From assembly GCF_003967535.1 (NCBI RefSeq), contig NZ_BIFR01000001.1:2479001-2543000 (forward strand): a DNA stretch of 64,000 nucleotides, given 5' to 3'. Origin of the DNA: Tengunoibacter tsumagoiensis. GTDB taxonomy: Bacteria > Chloroflexota > Ktedonobacteria > Ktedonobacterales > Ktedonobacteraceae. Positions 52,953-62,648 of the stretch are shown one piece after another (position 1 is the stretch's first letter; every line of letters begins with the position of its first letter). The notes under the pieces were generated by a model. That model was not told the DNA's origin and did not search any database. It saw only the letters and a list, made by a program, of their open reading frames with translations. The position numbers were made by a program, and so were the translations under genes.

Positions 52953-55367
52953 ATGACGAACAATCTTATACTAGCATTTATCTATCGCAATCTCGATCTG
53001 ACACAGGGCCCATTACGGTTTTTACCCACGTTCGTGCTTGCGCTTTCGATCTTTAATCTCATTGCGTTTCTCTGGCTCGCCTGTACCGTCTGGCTCAATG
53101 GCGATCGACGCAGTCTGATTGCTCAGGTAGGAGTGATCGGGCTGAGCCTCTCTGCGCTCTTTTTCTTTGCTCATTCACTGTTGATCTCTGGTCCGCTCTC
53201 AGGCACGTCAGGGGTTGTCTCTCCGGATGATCTCTGGCATTTGATCTGGTTGCCCGCGCTGGGTGTTCCTTATATCTGGTTTTTGATTGGTCTGCACTAT
53301 GCCGTTCAGCTCAACGAAAAGTGGAAGCGAAGCCGGCCATTGCTCTTACTTGGAAGTGCCTCATTGGGCCTGGCTGTTCTTCTGTTATTGATGCTCAATG
53401 AATCAACCGCGACCTTTAAAGGAACGCTTCTCCTGCTGGCCTATAATGATGTCCATACGGATCTGCACCAGCCATGGATATCGCCACTGATTCTCTTACC
53501 TATTTTATTTCTCTGCTATGTGGCGTTTTGTGCGATTGGTCCCTGGTTTACCCCTGGCCGGGTCTGGCGGTTGCTGCGTATGCTCTGGACCTTTGCAACG
53601 CAGAGGCAACGAGGTCGGCAGATGCATCGCAGGCTGGCGGATGCCTTCTGGGATGATCCAGTGAGTATCGAGCAGCTTGATGAGCCGATACTCTCCTGGC
53701 ATCTTGCTCGCCCTGGTCTGTTGTTGGCGGCTCTTCTGATGCTCGGGCTTACCGCAGGTCTGGGGATACTGGGGGTCTGGTCAATGTTTCACTGGCTAGA
53801 GGTTCAGCATAGTGGGCCAGTTCCACTGAATCTGACGACCATCCCACTCAATCTCCTGCTGCTGGATCTTTTTGCTGTTGGTTCTGTGGCTTTAATTGTC
53901 TTGCTGGTTGGGTATTCAATTGTTCGGTATGGCATCCTGATTGAGCGTCCATTGGGTCGTAGTGGTTTTTTTGAGCAATGGCGAGGAACGGTCATTGTAG
54001 CAACTACCATTGCCATCTTTATTGCCCTTCTACGCGTCTTCACTCGTAGCTCACTGGGTGGAATGCTCTTGATCACCTGCGTTGCGACTGGCACCTATGC
54101 TCTGTTTACCTGGAGCAGTTATACCGCCCATGATCGCTATATTGCCCTTCTTGGCCCTTTTTTGCGCAGCACAAATGTGCGCCACTGGCTCAATGTTGAT
54201 CTCGCCAGGACGGAGCAGAGCATGGAGGCACTCTTTATTCATCTCTGTCAGGAGGTGTTAGAGGCCCAGTGTGCGCGTCTGGTCGTATTATCCGGGACAG
54301 TGAAAAGGAGCTTCAACTATCGCTGGGAGCTGCTGGCCCCCATCAACATAGATGAGCTTGCGCAAGAGGCCGTCCCTGTTACGCCTGTGCGCCGTTCCTC
54401 TGCCAGTGCAAGCTATACACCGTTTCAGATGCAACATGCCACATCATTGAAAGCGATTCAAGCCTATCGCGTGCGCATGAGCGTTCAGGGGACCACCGTT
54501 ATCTGCTGGGTCTTACCAATCTATGATGAGCTTGGCCTGGTGGCTAAACTGTATCTGGGACCGCGTCAAGATGGGAGTATTTTTACTGGCGAAGATATGG
54601 ACCTGGCGCAGGCGTGCGGCCAGCGTATTCTCGATACATTGCGCGATCATGAGGCCATGTTGACCATTGCAGGGCTCTTACGGCGACGAATTGTGGATGT
54701 AAAACTATTAGGAGCGCAGCAGCGCCGAGTTTTACACGATGAGATTTTGCCTCAACTTCACCTCGCGCTCCTACGTCTGGAGAGCGCTCGTTCAGGTTCT
54801 TCGCCGGATGCTCTCTCACAGCAACGTTCAGACCAGGTCGTGAGTGAAGCGATTGGCTCGATCAGCGCCGTTCATCGACAGTTGGCTGCGATGATGAGAA
54901 CCATGTCTACCAGTGCGCCGCATCGTCTGGAGAGAGATGGTCTCATGCTGGCCATTCATGCCATGATCGAGCAGGATTTTCAGCATGCATTTGATGAGGT
55001 TGAATGGCGTGTCAAAGACGAGACGGCACGAGCCATTGACGATCTTGTTCCCCCGGCTATTGCCGAGTTAATCTTTGCTGCGGTGCAGGAAGCACTGCGT
55101 AATGCTGCCCGTCACGGTCGAGGCAATGATCTGCATCGTCGCCTTAAGCTGACCCTGGATGCCTCCTGTAATCCATATGTGGAGGTTATCGTTGCAGATG
55201 ATGGTGTTGGCATCGGTTCAACGACCAGCTCCACCAGTGGAACCGGCGGTGGACTGTTGACCCATAGTGCTTTACTGGGGATTGCAGGGGGGAGCCTGAC
55301 CGTTAAGACTGCGCCAGGTGAGGGGGTAAGCGTCCGTATCTTTGTCCCCATCGATCTTTTTCATTAA
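52953..55367 (+). CDS. NarL-type sensor histidine kinase
   Basis: An 804-residue sensor. About 9-10 hydrophobic helices lie in the first 380 residues, interrupted by a basic loop. A GAF-like part follows. The dimerisation/phospho-acceptor region has His 595 in RRVLHDEILPQLH, the H-D/E pattern of HisKA_3 kinases. The ATPase has QEALRNAARHGRG, VADDGVGIG and GGGLLTHSALLGIAGG. With the response regulator just upstream it forms a two-component pair; gene order is regulator then kinase. Confidence 0.9.
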   Translation: MTNNLILAFIYRNLDLTQGPLRFLPTFVLALSIFNLIAFLWLACTVWLNGDRRSLIAQVGVIGLSLSALFFFAHSLLISGPLSGTSGVVSPDDLWHLIWLPALGVPYIWFLIGLHYAVQLNEKWKRSRPLLLLGSASLGLAVLLLLMLNESTATFKGTLLLLAYNDVHTDLHQPWISPLILLPILFLCYVAFCAIGPWFTPGRVWRLLRMLWTFATQRQRGRQMHRRLADAFWDDPVSIEQLDEPILSWHLARPGLLLAALLMLGLTAGLGILGVWSMFHWLEVQHSGPVPLNLTTIPLNLLLLDLFAVGSVALIVLLVGYSIVRYGILIERPLGRSGFFEQWRGTVIVATTIAIFIALLRVFTRSSLGGMLLITCVATGTYALFTWSSYTAHDRYIALLGPFLRSTNVRHWLNVDLARTEQSMEALFIHLCQEVLEAQCARLVVLSGTVKRSFNYRWELLAPINIDELAQEAVPVTPVRRSSASASYTPFQMQHATSLKAIQAYRVRMSVQGTTVICWVLPIYDELGLVAKLYLGPRQDGSIFTGEDMDLAQACGQRILDTLRDHEAMLTIAGLLRRRIVDVKLLGAQQRRVLHDEILPQLHLALLRLESARSGSSPDALSQQRSDQVVSEAIGSISAVHRQLAAMMRTMSTSAPHRLERDGLMLAIHAMIEQDFQHAFDEVEWRVKDETARAIDDLVPPAIAELIFAAVQEALRNAARHGRGNDLHRRLKLTLDASCNPYVEVIVADDGVGIGSTTSSTSGTGGGLLTHSALLGIAGGSLTVKTAPGEGVSVRIFVPIDLFH

Positions 55368-55588
55368 TATTTTCATGAGCATGCTCACCAGGAAAGAGAT
55401 GTTCGTGTCCACTGGTTCCTTGTTTCTCTCCCCATGTATACTGCCACTGAAGAGAGCGATCCGATTGGTCAATAGAGCCATCGGCCCGGCGAGTATCGTG
55501 CGGTGCTTGCGTGAAAAGATTAAGCGACCCGTTTAGTGCCGTACAAGCATCATACGCATAGCAACCTGAAAAGAAGGGGAACTACTAT

Positions 55589-56491
55589 ATGATTCTGATT
55601 ACTGGTGCCACGGGGTATATTGGGCGTCATCTCGTGGCTCGTCTGGTAGAGCAAGGGGAGCGCCCTCGCTGTCTGGTACGTGATATTCATCGTGCTGCCC
55701 AATTCTTGCCTGTTGAGAAGATTGAGCTGGTCCATGGGGACACGACACAGCCAGAGACGCTCCCGGCTGCCTTAAAAGGCATTGATACCGTCGTTCATGC
55801 AGCCTTTATTACCGCCGATCGTAAAGTTGCCTCAAGCGAGCTGTATAATAAGACGAATGTTGGTGGAACTGCCAATCTTGTGAAGGCGGCTGAAGAGGCC
55901 ACTGTTGATCGTATCATTGAGATTAGTGGTTTAGGAACAAAGCCAGACAAGCCTGGCAGCTATATGCAGGGCCGCTATCTTTCGGAGCATCTGCTGATTG
56001 AGAGTCGGTTGCAATGGACCATTATCCGCCCATCCGTTCTCTTTGGGAAAGGGGCACCTTTTATTAAAGGGCTTGTCGATCTGATTAAGACTGCTCCAGT
56101 GGTTCCTTTGATTGGAGGGGGCAAGGTGCTCTTCCAGCCTATTCATGTGGATGATGTGGTCTCTGTAATCCTCAAAACGCTACAAGATCCACAGGGGACC
56201 AGCGGCAAGATCTATACTATTGGCGGACCTGAATACTATTCTTTTTCGCAGGTCTTTGACGAGCTATTGCAGGCCACGCATAAGCATCGGTTGAAGGTTT
56301 ATGCTCCCACTCCGCTGGTTGGAATAGGTGCAGCAGTCATGGAGGCTGTCCTTCCGAGACCACCTTTGACCAGAGCTGCGATGACCCTGTTTTCGTTTGA
56401 TAACACCACCGATCTGCAAAGTGTCGAGCGTGACTTTGGTTTCCGGCCCCGCTCCTTCCATGAATATCTTCAGACTGAGGGCGTGTTATAA
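55589..56491 (+). CDS. NAD(P)-binding SDR/epimerase-like protein
   Basis: A 300-residue extended or atypical short-chain dehydrogenase. The dinucleotide motif GATGYIG is at residues 6-12. The middle has VVHAAFITADR and the later YMQGRYLSEHLL, where the usual Tyr-x3-Lys is replaced by Tyr-x3-Arg or a shifted Tyr, so catalysis is doubtful. This pattern fits NDUFA9-like or NmrA-like binding proteins. RBS AAGGGGAAC precedes ATG 55589. A strong terminator follows. Confidence 0.85.
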   Translation: MILITGATGYIGRHLVARLVEQGERPRCLVRDIHRAAQFLPVEKIELVHGDTTQPETLPAALKGIDTVVHAAFITADRKVASSELYNKTNVGGTANLVKAAEEATVDRIIEISGLGTKPDKPGSYMQGRYLSEHLLIESRLQWTIIRPSVLFGKGAPFIKGLVDLIKTAPVVPLIGGGKVLFQPIHVDDVVSVILKTLQDPQGTSGKIYTIGGPEYYSFSQVFDELLQATHKHRLKVYAPTPLVGIGAAVMEAVLPRPPLTRAAMTLFSFDNTTDLQSVERDFGFRPRSFHEYLQTEGVL

Positions 56492-56586
56492 ACGGTAAGA
56501 AGTCTGCAACAAAAAATGAAAAAGAGCTTTCGCATCTTCATAGAGGGAAAGCTGAGTATCTCTTACAGCGCATACATACCATGCCC

Positions 56587-56616
56587 CCTCCTCCATAACT
56601 TATGGAGGAGGGGGTA
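56587..56616 (+). terminator. Rho-independent terminator after the epimerase-like gene
   Basis: CCCTCCTCCATAA and TTATGGAGGAGGG form a long GC-rich stem with a 2-4 base loop, followed by GGTACTATTTTA. It separates this gene from the lactonase-like gene. Confidence 0.85.
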
Positions 56617-56688
56617 CTATTTTATGTATAGAACATTGAGCTCAAAGCAGAAATTACCCTTAGAAAATGATTAACTATACCTATCAGC

Positions 56689-56718
56689 TTGACAGTACTT
56701 TTCACACTCTGCCATACT
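56689..56718 (+). promoter_or_regulatory. Promoter of the lactonase-like gene
   Basis: -35 TTGACA (56689-56694), 18-base spacer, -10-like CATACT (56713-56718). Transcription would start near 56725, which lies after the TTG at 56720 and so favours ATG 56771 as the start of the gene. Confidence 0.5.
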
Positions 56719-56770
56719 ATTGGCTGAACTCTATGACCGAGAACACGTTGCAAGGAGTATCACTAAATAC

Positions 56771-57508
56771 ATGAACATCACTCAACCGACCCCCATCCGA
56801 CTCTATCTGTTGCAACTCGCTCTCATCGAAGATGGGACGCCTATTCCTGGCTACCTGATCCAGACTAGCGACGGTAAAAACATTCTGATCGATACTGGTT
56901 ACCCCACAGACGAGACATTTCTCTCACGTGAGCGCCCCAAAGGGAGGAGCATTCTCAAACTGACCTCCGCAGTGGATCAGCTTGCGGTGCTCGGACTCAG
57001 TCCACGCGACATCCAGTATCTCGTCTGTACCCATTTCGATTCCGATCATTCCGGTGGACACGACGATTTCTGTTGGTCCGAATTAGTCGTTCAACGCGCT
57101 CACTATGAATTTGCGCGCGTTAATGGGCATGAGCGGCTCGCGCTCACTCGCCCGCATTGGGATCATCCCGAGCTGCGTTACCGGCTCATCGATGGGGATA
57201 CCGCACTGGTTCCCGGCGTTGAATTGATCGAGACCGGTGGACACATGCCAGGCCACCAGGCGGTATTGGTGCGTTTGCCACAGACCGGTCCTGTTCTGCT
57301 GGCTATCGATGCTGCCGCAATCGAGAGCGATCTCAACCCCGCAACACGAACCTACGAAAATGGGTTGGACCTTGATCCAGCCGCCGCAATGGAGAGCGCA
57401 CGCAAAATGTTTGAGCTGGTCAAGCGTGAGGGCGTCGCGTTGACGGTCTTTGGGCACGATGAATGTCAATGGCCCACGCTCAAAAAATTTCCCGAATTCT
57501 ATGATTAG
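56771..57508 (+). CDS. MBL-fold hydrolase, N-acyl homoserine lactonase-like
   Basis: A 245-residue metallo-beta-lactamase fold. The metal motif is THFDSDHSGGH (His 88, Asp 90, Asp 92, His 93), where the common second His of HxHxDH is Asp; later ligands are GGHMPGH, AIDAA and a His near the end (FGHDE). The overall order resembles AHL-lactonase-like proteins, which open lactone rings of quorum signals, but the changed metal residue may shift metal or substrate. ATG 56771 has AAGGAG 13 bases upstream; TTG 56720 lies before the likely transcript start. The coding DNA is noticeably GC-richer than the flanks, hinting at transfer. Confidence 0.82.
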   Translation: MNITQPTPIRLYLLQLALIEDGTPIPGYLIQTSDGKNILIDTGYPTDETFLSRERPKGRSILKLTSAVDQLAVLGLSPRDIQYLVCTHFDSDHSGGHDDFCWSELVVQRAHYEFARVNGHERLALTRPHWDHPELRYRLIDGDTALVPGVELIETGGHMPGHQAVLVRLPQTGPVLLAIDAAAIESDLNPATRTYENGLDLDPAAAMESARKMFELVKREGVALTVFGHDECQWPTLKKFPEFYD

Positions 57509-57585
57509 CACAACCAGTTCCTCCTCTCACTCAGGGCCATCTCGATGACGAGATGGCCCTGCCTCATTTCTTGACCAATTCTCTA

Positions 57586-57841
57586 TAGCTATGACACGAT
57601 CAATCGCGTCACGACCGTTCAGGAGCCTGATGGGGCGCAGACCACGTATGGCTACGACTATGCCAACCACAAGACCAGCATCCGCTATCCCAATGGCACC
57701 AGTATGCTGATGGCCTTCAACACAGCCGGTCAGGAGACCGCAAGCCAGAGCGGGATTTTCACCTCATCTCCATCCAACACCTTCAGTACCGCGTATACCA
57801 ATTATCAGTATATATCAATATGCATATTAGATCTGGCCTAA
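57586..57841 (+). pseudogene. RHS/YD-repeat remnant
   Basis: The frame from 57586 reads YSYDTINRVTTVQEPDG and TTYGYDYANHKTS, typical YD repeats, and stops at TAA 57839. There is no start codon and the large N-terminal part of an RHS protein is missing. The frame is lost in an AT-rich stretch around 57805-57840. It was probably once continuous with the RHS gene at 57864. Confidence 0.75.
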
Positions 57842-57863
57842 TCCGACCTTTCTGCTTCAGAGC

Positions 57864-58970
57864 GTGCAGTACCTGGACCCGATCACGCACAGTGGCACCT
57901 TGACAACCTGTGATAGCTCTAGTGGCAATGATCTTAACTTTCTACTGGAGGCGTCCACAAAGAACGCCAGTAACAGCGTGGTAGAAGACGACAAATATGG
58001 CTATGACAATAACGGCAACATCACCGGCAAGCAGGTCCAGAGCACTGGCCTCAACGAGAGTTCTAGCTACAACGCCGCCAGCGAGCTGATCACCAGAACC
58101 AACGGCAGCGGAAGCACCACCTACAGCTACGACGGCATCGGCAATCTGACCGGCTCAACCCTGAGCTACAACGTCCTGAACCAGACCACGAAGAATGGTT
58201 CCACCATCTACACCTATAGCGGAACCACCCAGAGCGAGCGGGTTCAGGTCAATAGCGATGGTGGGTTAGGTCTCACCACCGCGAAGACCTCGGCAGGCTC
58301 GACCGAATATGTGTGCTGTAGCTGCGGCCTGCTCAACAACGAACGAACGCCAGACGGCAAGAAGTATTACTACCTCTTCGATGGTCTGGGCTCCGTCGTC
58401 GGCATGACCAACAGCGCTGGCCAGGAGGTCAACGCCTATACATATGATCCCTACGGCAACATCGTCAGCCAGCAGGAACAGAGCGGCCTCAACAATCCCT
58501 GGAAGTATGCAGGCGGCTACTACGATAGCAGCACTGGTCTGACCAAGTTCGGCATTCGCTACTACGATCCGACAGTGGGACGTTGGACTCAGAGGACGCC
58601 GGTCGGAGGGAGTTTGCAGGAGACGCTGAAGGCGAATCCGTATGTGTATGCGGGGAATAATCCTGTGAATGAGGTGGATCCGAGTGGGAAAGTTTCTGCA
58701 TCGCCGGGACAATGTGTTCTTTCAACAGCAGTTTTACTCATGGCAGCTTACGGTTTTCAAGGGGCTCTCGGCATTGCTGCTGGATCAGTTGTAACAGCAG
58801 TTGCAGGTATAAGCGCTACAGCTCCTCCAATTGGCATTGCACTCGTAGGAATTGGAATTAGCATACTGTTTGCCGCTTCGATAGTTGCCGCTTCTTACAG
58901 TCTTGTAGAAGCAATAGGAGAGCAAAGAGATGCGTGTCATAGTGTTTCTTTCTTTGGATTAACATTTTAG
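57864..58970 (+). CDS. RHS repeat-associated core protein, C-terminal portion with hydrophobic tip (tip 1)
   Basis: An open frame of 368 codons encoding the end of an RHS protein. YD repeats lie at about 45-130 ([16 protein letters not shown]). The conserved core ends with [52 protein letters not shown] and [11 protein letters not shown] (about residue 276). After that junction comes a tip of about 90 residues, rich in Ala, Gly, Val and Ile with two or three membrane-spanning stretches. In RHS systems the part after the core junction is the variable toxin; a hydrophobic tip suggests membrane insertion (inference). The gene lacks the usual long 5' part and secretion signals, so it may not be expressed as a full toxin. 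Confidence 0.75.
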   Translation: MQYLDPITHSGTLTTCDSSSGNDLNFLLEASTKNASNSVVEDDKYGYDNNGNITGKQVQSTGLNESSSYNAASELITRTNGSGSTTYSYDGIGNLTGSTLSYNVLNQTTKNGSTIYTYSGTTQSERVQVNSDGGLGLTTAKTSAGSTEYVCCSCGLLNNERTPDGKKYYYLFDGLGSVVGMTNSAGQEVNAYTYDPYGNIVSQQEQSGLNNPWKYAGGYYDSSTGLTKFGIRYYDPTVGRWTQRTPVGGSLQETLKANPYVYAGNNPVNEVDPSGKVSASPGQCVLSTAVLLMAAYGFQGALGIAAGSVVTAVAGISATAPPIGIALVGIGISILFAASIVAASYSLVEAIGEQRDACHSVSFFGLTF

Positions 58971-58989
58971 TACATTTGAGATAAGATAA

Positions 58990-59034
58990 GTAGCCTTCAG
59001 ATTATTCATTTTTAATAAAAAATCTGAAGGCTAC
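58990..59034. terminator. Hairpin between RHS tip 1 and its candidate immunity gene
   Basis: GTAGCCTTCAGATT (58990-59003) and AATCTGAAGGCTAC (59021-59034) are perfect 14-bp arms. It starts 20 bp after the RHS stop. The T-rich stretch is in the loop rather than after the stem, so it may be a terminator on one strand only or an RNA processing signal. Confidence 0.55.
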
Positions 59035-59287
59035 AGTCTGCAAGAAAGATTATCTTAGGAGCAATCGCGACTCTTAAGTTTCTCTTACCTCTTAAAACCT
59101 GTAATCGTATTTATTAAATAGAGTACTGCTCTTTTCGTTTGACAAAGCACTCTTTTGATCAAAAAAACAGTAAAATGCTTCAGTTTGAGAAGCACTATCT
59201 CATAGTTTCTAGAAGTTTATCTCATACTCAAAGAGATTTTTTAGTATGAGAGCTCAAGAGATCTGGTCTCTTAGAAAGAGGAACAAA

Positions 59288-59473
59288 GTGAAAAAAAAAT
59301 CTCTTTACCTGTTGATATTCTTGGTCGCTTTCGCATTTTACATTCTAATGAATGGATTTTTATTAAAAAATAACATTTATAGTGTTAAGGAAGTTCTCAT
59401 AGGTTTTTTATTTTCTATTGGAGTAAGTATCATTTCTATGAATGCATACAATTTTTTTTGGAGAAGAAAATAA
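59288..59473 (+). CDS. Small two-TM protein, candidate immunity protein 1
   Basis: A 61-residue protein with two hydrophobic helices (LYLLIFLVAFAFYILM and a second at VLIGFLFSIGVSII) and a basic end FFWRRK. I chose GTG 59288, with AGAGG 8-11 bases upstream; ATG 59246 in frame would add 14 residues with no ribosome site. It follows the RHS tip. Small membrane proteins after membrane-active toxins often protect the producer; that role is inferred from position only. Confidence 0.55.
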   Translation: MKKKSLYLLIFLVAFAFYILMNGFLLKNNIYSVKEVLIGFLFSIGVSIISMNAYNFFWRRK

Positions 59474-59623
59474 AGTTCTGATTTTACACACAAGAATGCG
59501 ATAAAATTTCATGTGTATTATTGGTACGAATGATTATAGAAATTGTTTTCCCATCAATAGAACTATCTTTTCCGATATGCTCCTATGATAATATCCTTCA
59601 TCAACTGGAGTAGAGCTACCTTA

Positions 59624-60040
59624 AACAACCCCTGAAAGTATGCAGGTGGCTATTATGATAGTAGTACCGGCCTGACCAAGTTCGGTATCAGATATTACGA
59701 TCCCACCGTCGGGAGATAGACCCAGCGAACGCCCGTTGGAGGAAGCTTACAGGAGACGTTGAAGGGGAATCCGTATGGGTATGCTGATGATAATCCTGTC
59801 AATGAGGTTGATCCTGGTGGAAAGATTCCTGTGCTTTTAGGTCCAGGGATTGTTGCCTTGTTTGGTGCTCTTACCGGAATAATAACAGGCGCATTTGCAG
59901 GAGATATTCATTCATTAAAAGATGTTGGCAGAAATGCACTACTGGGTGCGGGCAGTGCCATTGCTCTTGTAGGTTTAGGCGCTTTGGCTACAACTTTAAC
60001 TGGAGGTGTGGGTGGTATAGCTTTTGGTGCAGCTTTTTAG
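59624..60040 (+). pseudogene. Orphan RHS end with hydrophobic tip 2
   Basis: The frame repeats the RHS core end: [26 protein letters not shown], then [25 protein letters not shown], followed by a new tip of about 70 residues ([37 protein letters not shown]). Both stops replace Trp codons (TGA 59633-59635, TAG 59717-59719). There is no 5' RHS part. It is a silent cassette that could be joined to an upstream RHS core by recombination (inference from known RHS arrays). Confidence 0.7.
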
Positions 60041-60151
60041 TAGTGCTGCAACGTCAGATGCTACAATTGTAACCGCTACTTTGTCTCCAGCCGTAGTAGC
60101 TTTGTTTGGATTTGCTTCAAAAGTATTTTAGAATTAAAATTTATAGCTGTC

Positions 60152-60189
60152 TATGCTTTCTCCTATAAAAATTTAGGTGAGAGCATAGA
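60152..60189. repeat. Hairpin after tip 2
   Basis: CTATGCTTTCTC and GAGAGCATAG form an imperfect stem with an A/T-rich loop, between the tip-2 stop and the candidate immunity gene at 60215. Confidence 0.45.
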
Positions 60190-60214
60190 CGGATAAGAGA
60201 AGTGAGATATACTA

Positions 60215-60403
60215 ATGGGATTAAGAAACGCCTTTTTTAGAGTAATTGGCATAGCTATGATAGTCATCATCATAGCGACATTCGTTTACTTGCTCATTTT
60301 TGTTAATAATTCTACACTTAAAGTTATTGCCTCTGTAGGATTAATATATTTTATAACAACTATAGTTGTTTTATATACGTCAAATAGGAACAAGAGAATG
60401 TGA
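60215..60403 (+). CDS. Small two-TM protein, candidate immunity protein 2
   Basis: A 62-residue protein with two hydrophobic helices (VIGIAMIVIIIATFVYLLIF and VIASVGLIYFITTIVVLY) and a short basic end. It follows tip 2 by 174 bp, in the same position as the other small membrane genes of the array. No relation in sequence to candidate immunity protein 1 beyond being a two-helix membrane protein. Confidence 0.6.
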   Translation: MGLRNAFFRVIGIAMIVIIIATFVYLLIFVNNSTLKVIASVGLIYFITTIVVLYTSNRNKRM

Positions 60404-60457
60404 TTGGAAGGTCTTATTTTGTTGTTCTTGGTTCTGCTTGTAGGGATTATTCTTATT

Positions 60458-60790
60458 AATGAGGTTGATCCGAGTGGGAAAATCCCTGCACTTCTCGCTA
60501 TTGCACTTATTGGTTGAGTTGGTGGTGGAATAGGAAATCTAGTAGCTGGGGAAGCTGCAAGTTCTCATGGTCTTATATCAGCAAAAGATGCCATTGGCGA
60601 TTTTTTAGGAGGATGTGTGGCTGGTGGATGAATCACACCTCTTGTCGCTCTAGCAGGTGCTGGTGGAGCTAGTGGTGCTGGTAGCGCTAGTGCGACCTCA
60701 TTGTCACTAACTGGTAGCGGTTCTGTTCCTGGTGGATTCGCGCAAGGTGCGATTGAGAATATTTGGAACAAATCGGTTCCACATTTTTAA
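60458..60790 (+). pseudogene. Orphan RHS tip 3
   Basis: It begins NEVDPSGK, so only the very end of the core is kept, directly after candidate immunity gene 2. The tip is Gly/Ala/Ser-rich (GAGGASGAGSASATSL) and ends NKSVPHF. Two TGA codons interrupt the frame (60515-60517 and 60629-60631), both at places where Trp would fit (IG-x-VGGG, GG-x-ITPL). Confidence 0.65.
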
Positions 60791-60889
60791 GAAACTTTTG
60801 AGATCAGCTTTATGTGAGAAGTAAGTATAAGTATTATACTCATATTCCGCAATGAAATTTTAAGTTGTCTTCTCAAGCTGTTTCAGAAT

Positions 60890-60912
60890 GCAGAGATGCC
60901 CTTCATCTCTGC
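60890..60912. repeat. Hairpin after tip 3
   Basis: GCAGAGATG (60890-60898) and CATCTCTGC (60904-60912) are perfect 9-bp arms with a 5-base loop. Confidence 0.55.
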
Positions 60913-61098
60913 AAATATGAGCTGGCCTGTGGCTTGAATCTGAAAAAATTAAAGTGCGGAATATCAGACTATGCTTGCTTTTTTGCATCATATAAGAAAG
61001 AGAAGTATATGAAGAATACTATATTTGCTATTGCTGATTTTTTGATAAGTAAGCATAGATGATATATGCTTATTAAAAGTATATAATGGGAGGTTTTT

Positions 61099-61269
61099 AT
61101 GTCAAAAAGAGGTATTAATGTTGTGATAATTGTGTTTGGCATTATTGCATTGCTAATGATAATAGCTAGTAAGTATTTGCATATTAAAGATTTAAATATA
61201 TTGGCATTAATAATTTTTTTAATAGTATCTATAGGTTTGAATATTATAAAATTTATTAAGTTTGATTAA
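61099..61269 (+). CDS. Small two-TM protein, candidate immunity protein 3
   Basis: A 56-codon protein from ATG 61099 to TAA 61269, with GGGAGG 6-11 bases upstream. It has two hydrophobic helices separated by SKYLHIKDLN and a basic end. It follows tip 3 and ends just before the next RHS fragment, keeping the tip-then-small-membrane-gene order. Confidence 0.6.
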   Translation: MSKRGINVVIIVFGIIALLMIIASKYLHIKDLNILALIIFLIVSIGLNIIKFIKFD

Positions 61270-61293
61270 TAAGAAAATGAACAATTTAAAACG

Positions 61294-62055
61294 TGGACAG
61301 GTACTTTGATTGACCAGAGTGAGCATGTCTCGGTCAATAGCAACAGCTTTGTCTATGGCGGCCTGGGCCTCACGAGAGCCAATACCGCCGCAGGAACAAC
61401 CGAATATGTCCGCTGTAGCTGCGGCCTGCTCAACAACGAGCGAACGCCCGACGGCAAGAAATAGTACTACTTGTTCGATGGCCTGGGCTCCGTCGTTGGC
61501 ATGACCAATAGCGCTGGCCAGGAGGTCAACGCCGACCCATATGATCCGTACGACAACATCGTTAGCCAGCAAGAACAGAGCGGCCTCAACAACCCCTGGA
61601 AATATGCGGGCGGCTACTATGATAGTAGTACGGGCCTGACCAAATTCGGTATCAGATATTACGATCCCACAGTGGGACGTTGGACTCAGCGGACGCCCGT
61701 TGGAGGGAGTTTGCAGGAGACGCTGAAGGGGAATCCGTATGTGTATGCGGGGAATACTCCTGTGAATGAGGTGGATCTAACTGGAGAAGCGCCTTCTAGT
61801 CTTGCCTGTTTCGGAATTGGGGGTCTTGCTTTTCTGGGAGCAATAGGTATATCAAGTGGTAGCACAAATATAGGTACGGCACTGGCAGCAATCTTTAAAT
61901 CTGCTCAGGCTTTAGTAGATGGACTGGCTGCAGTGGGAATAAGCGTTGCAGAAAAATTCGTGCCTGTTATTGGTTGGGCCATTCTTGCTGTGCAATTAGC
62001 TTTTGTTACTTTTGCAACTATAGTCGCCTTAAAGACGGCAGGTTGCATTAACTAA
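61294..62055 (+). pseudogene. Orphan RHS end with hydrophobic tip 4
   Basis: The longest orphan: 254 codons in one frame with a single stop (TAG 61462-61464, in place of Tyr). It has [15 protein letters not shown], the core end through [20 protein letters not shown] and [11 protein letters not shown], and then a tip of about 90 residues with several hydrophobic stretches ([34 protein letters not shown]). From 61471 the frame is open and could make a 194-residue product. The same core segment in the RHS gene at 57864 is almost identical in DNA. Confidence 0.7.
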
Positions 62056-62167
62056 TTTAACTGAAAAATACTTGTAAAATACAAGCAGTTGAATGAGCTT
62101 TGTATGCTGTACCAACTGCTGCTTTACTCAAAGCTGTTTTCATAGCCTTAACTAGTGAGGAAGAGAA

Positions 62168-62362
62168 GTGAATAAAAGAGACAAGTCGAAATATACTATA
62201 GCAGCAATTGGTTGCTTTTTAATTAGCCTATCTTGTTTTTTGAGTGCATTGATACTAAAAGCAAACTTCTTTGTTTTTGTTTCTATGCTTTTAGGTGGCA
62301 TTTTAGGCTTCATTTTAACTGTTTTTTATAGTTTTTTATTGTTTACATTGAGCCAAAAATAA
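62168..62362 (+). CDS. Small two-TM protein, candidate immunity protein 4
   Basis: A 64-residue protein from GTG 62168, with GAGGAAG 6-12 bases upstream. It has two hydrophobic helices after the basic start MNKRDKSK and follows tip 4. It is AT-rich, unlike the GC-rich RHS core DNA. Confidence 0.6.
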   Translation: MNKRDKSKYTIAAIGCFLISLSCFLSALILKANFFVFVSMLLGGILGFILTVFYSFLLFTLSQK

Positions 62363-62648
62363 TTGGCCTGTGCATGATTGATAGCACTGGTCATGAAGTG
62401 AACTGTCATTAGTATCCTCTCTGCTACTATAGCAAGGTACTATTGCTAACAACTAGCAACAAGTAGATATCAACGATTTTGAGAATACTTTTTTGAAGGC
62501 TACTAGCTCTGGCTGCTTGAACGATGATGACTTCTCACTTTGGCACAAAAGCCGAATAGGAAGAAATTTATTGTGCATGTGAAATTTTAAGCGTATAGTG
62601 AGTAATTATTACCCATATGGAAAGAAAGTTCATCTATAGGAGAGTTTC

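Noticed and set aside
60458..60790. TGA read as Trp in RHS tips (recoding)
   Set aside because: All other genes in the window use TGA as a normal stop, and neighbouring cassettes also carry TAG stops and frame changes, so decay is simpler.
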